Assembly (NCBI GenBank): GCA_009993955.1
Contig: JAACSL010000008.1
Span: 62,001-126,000, forward strand
Length of the DNA stretch: 64,000 bases
Source: Paraglaciecola sp.
GTDB lineage: Bacteria > Pseudomonadota > Gammaproteobacteria > Enterobacterales > Alteromonadaceae
Direction of reading: 5' to 3'
How positions within the stretch are numbered: the stretch's first letter is position 1; each line of letters opens with the position of its first letter. The notes under the pieces are model-generated. The model was not told where the DNA came from, ran no database searches, and saw only the letters and a program-made list of their open reading frames with translations. Positions 62,496 to 64,000 of this stretch are shown here, piece after piece. Position numbers and translations under genes: made by a program.

Positions 62496-63917
62496 ATGAA
62501 GCCAGTCGTATTAGCCGGAGGAAGTGGAAGCCGTTTGTGGCCAAAATCACGTGCCGCGCTGCCTAAACAGTTTTTAAAACTGACTTGTGACATGACCATG
62601 TTGCAGGACACCATTCTTCGCCTTAAAGGCACGGTGACTGATTCATCCATCATAATTTGTAATGATGCTCACCGCTTTTTGGTGGCTGAGCAATTGCGCC
62701 AACAAAATATTCAACACAGCGGCATTTTACTTGAACCTGTTGGTCGTAACACCGCGCCAGCCATTGCACTTGCTGCCCTGCATGCCAGTTTACACGGTGA
62801 AGATCCTATCCTGTTGGTATTAGCCGCCGATCACTTAATCAGTAATACCGCCGCGTTTCATCAAGCCATTTCGCGGGCAGAAGTGTTGGCACAACAGGGC
62901 AAACTTGTCACCTTTGGGGTGGTGCCTGATGCGCCGCAGACGGGCTACGGTTATATTAAACGCGGCGAGGTTATCGGTGGCGACACCGGCGGTTATGCCG
63001 TTGCCCAATTTGTTGAAAAACCTAACTTAGCGAAGGCACAAGCTTATTTGGATTCTGGTGAATATTACTGGAACAGTGGCATGTTCATGTTTAAGGCCAG
63101 TCGTTATCTGCAAGAATTGCAAAAATTTGCACCAGACATACTCGATTGCTGTAAACGTGCCATCGCCAGTGAAGCAAAAGATTTAGATTTTGTGCGCATA
63201 GATGCAGATATTTTTGCACAGTGCCCAGAAGACTCCATTGACTATGCGGTGATGGAAAAAACCGATGCAGCTTGCGTGGTGCCTTTAGATGCTGGATGGA
63301 GTGATGTGGGCAGTTGGTCATCTTTGTGGGAAACCGCGCAAAATAAAGATGCCAACAATAATGTCATTATCGGTGATGCCATTCTTGATGGCGTACACAA
63401 CAGCTACATCAATGCTGAGCAGCGTTTGATTTCTGTGGTTGGTTTAGATGATGTGGTAGTGGTAGAAACCAAAGACGCCGTATTGGTGGCACACAAAAAC
63501 AAAGTGCAAGACATTAAAAATGTCGTCAACCAACTAAAAGCCGAAAAACGCCCTGAGTTTGAGTTCCATCGCGAGGTATTTCGTCCATGGGGGAGCTATG
63601 ATTCCATCGACAATGGCGCCCGTTTTCAGGTGAAACGTATCACCGTTAAGCCCGGCGAAAAACTCTCGGTACAGATGCATCATCACCGCGCCGAACACTG
63701 GATTGTGGTGGCGGGCACGGCCAAGGTTACAAATGGCGAAGAGACCTTACTACTCTCTGAAAATCAATCGACATATATTCCTGTTGGCGTTATTCATGCC
63801 CTTGAAAATCCTGGAAAGATCCCGCTGGAACTGATTGAAGTTCAGTCGGGAACGTATCTAGGTGAAGATGACATTGTGCGTTTTTCAGACCGTTACGGTC
63901 GTGTCGAAAGCAAATAA
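62496..63917 (+). CDS. manC: Mannose-1-phosphate guanylyltransferase / mannose-6-phosphate isomerase
   Basis: 473 residues. An N-terminal nucleotidyltransferase (1-~285) with [28 protein letters not shown] and a C-terminal cupin isomerase domain (~355-473) with [22 protein letters not shown]. It makes GDP-mannose and so feeds exopolysaccharide, O-antigen or glycan synthesis. AAAGAG precedes ATG 62496. The phosphomannomutase gene follows directly, forming a manC-manB pair. Confidence 0.95.
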   Translation: MKPVVLAGGSGSRLWPKSRAALPKQFLKLTCDMTMLQDTILRLKGTVTDSSIIICNDAHRFLVAEQLRQQNIQHSGILLEPVGRNTAPAIALAALHASLHGEDPILLVLAADHLISNTAAFHQAISRAEVLAQQGKLVTFGVVPDAPQTGYGYIKRGEVIGGDTGGYAVAQFVEKPNLAKAQAYLDSGEYYWNSGMFMFKASRYLQELQKFAPDILDCCKRAIASEAKDLDFVRIDADIFAQCPEDSIDYAVMEKTDAACVVPLDAGWSDVGSWSSLWETAQNKDANNNVIIGDAILDGVHNSYINAEQRLISVVGLDDVVVVETKDAVLVAHKNKVQDIKNVVNQLKAEKRPEFEFHREVFRPWGSYDSIDNGARFQVKRITVKPGEKLSVQMHHHRAEHWIVVAGTAKVTNGEETLLLSENQSTYIPVGVIHALENPGKIPLELIEVQSGTYLGEDDIVRFSDRYGRVESK

Positions 63918-63942
63918 GCCAAAGCGGCCCCAATAGGAAATT

Positions 63943-64000
63943 ATGATGCAATTAAGCTGCTTTAAAGCCTACGATATTCGCGGCAAACTGCTAGAACAAT
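63943..64000 (+). CDS. Phosphomannomutase, 5' end only
   Basis: Only 19 codons are inside the window. The sequence MMQLSCFKAYDIRGKLLE contains the conserved KAYDIRG start of alpha-D-phosphohexomutases of the ManB/CpsG type. ATG at 63943 or 63946, with AGGA just upstream. Expected partner of manC, making mannose-1-phosphate. Confidence 0.8.
   Translation, partial: MMQLSCFKAYDIRGKLLEQ

Overview
The window is chromosomal DNA from a marine gammaproteobacterium of the order Alteromonadales. A Glaciecola/Paraglaciecola-like member of the Alteromonadaceae fits best. The grounds are the moderate GC content, the trpEGDCFBA cluster flanked by rnm, yciO, scpAB and rluB, the TonB2-type energy-transducing operon, the large outer-membrane receptors and the number of signalling proteins. 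The genus is an inference. I see no rRNA, tRNA, CRISPR array, insertion sequence or prophage.

Layout. 1-3737 (-): an open-ended two-component-propeller/PAS/GGDEF sensor. 3915-9805: an M16 peptidase, SixA, a small coiled-coil protein, a CNNM/CorC-type membrane protein and a YpjD-like cytochrome assembly protein. 10083-11483: ffh with a terminator. 11763-16256: a very large PAS plus coiled-coil membrane protein, then a ComFB-like gene on the other strand. 16982-24928: two paralogous Oar-like TonB-dependent receptors with a TPR-sulfotransferase between them. 25333-30280: a six-gene TonB2-type operon (DUF3450, TtpC-like, ExbB, ExbD, TonB, TPR). 30387-31568: DUF1289 and dusC. 31659-31835 (-): a 58-codon gene with a strong ribosome binding site and its own terminator. 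31891-35800: tesA divergent from a YbbA/YbbP-type ABC transporter. 35818-37105 (-): yfcH-like and folX. 37271-40091: an AI-2E family permease and a receiver-TPR protein whose phosphoacceptor Asp is replaced by Ser. 40103-44817 (-): GST, rluB, scpB, scpA, yciO-like, rnm. 45080-52861: the tryptophan operon with a leader-peptide attenuator (three tandem Trp codons), then yciI-like and arfB. 53003-57861: a lipoprotein, a PepSY protein, a PhoP/PhoQ-like pair and a TPR protein with a degenerate GGDEF domain. 57899-62341: DUF2919, an unknown protein, a LysR regulator, a DedA-like protein, tcdA and pirin. 62496-64000: manC and the start of a phosphomannomutase gene.

How the genes work together. The central 16.9-30.3 kb block reads as one energised uptake locus: two large substrate receptors, then the inner-membrane motor (ExbB/ExbD), the transducer (TonB) and accessory periplasmic proteins. 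Both receptors carry nearly the same 5' leader, with two small hairpins just before the ribosome binding site. The first also carries a tandem 16-bp element (TGAGG..CACTACCTC), which makes co-regulation likely. The trp block is a complete biosynthetic operon from chorismate to tryptophan. The signalling proteins include several altered domains: a receiver without its Asp, a GADQF in place of GGDEF, and an Hpt-like tail without a visible phospho-His. These point to regulation by binding rather than by catalysis. Start codons were chosen by ribosome binding sites where possible, and several genes appear to use TTG or GTG.
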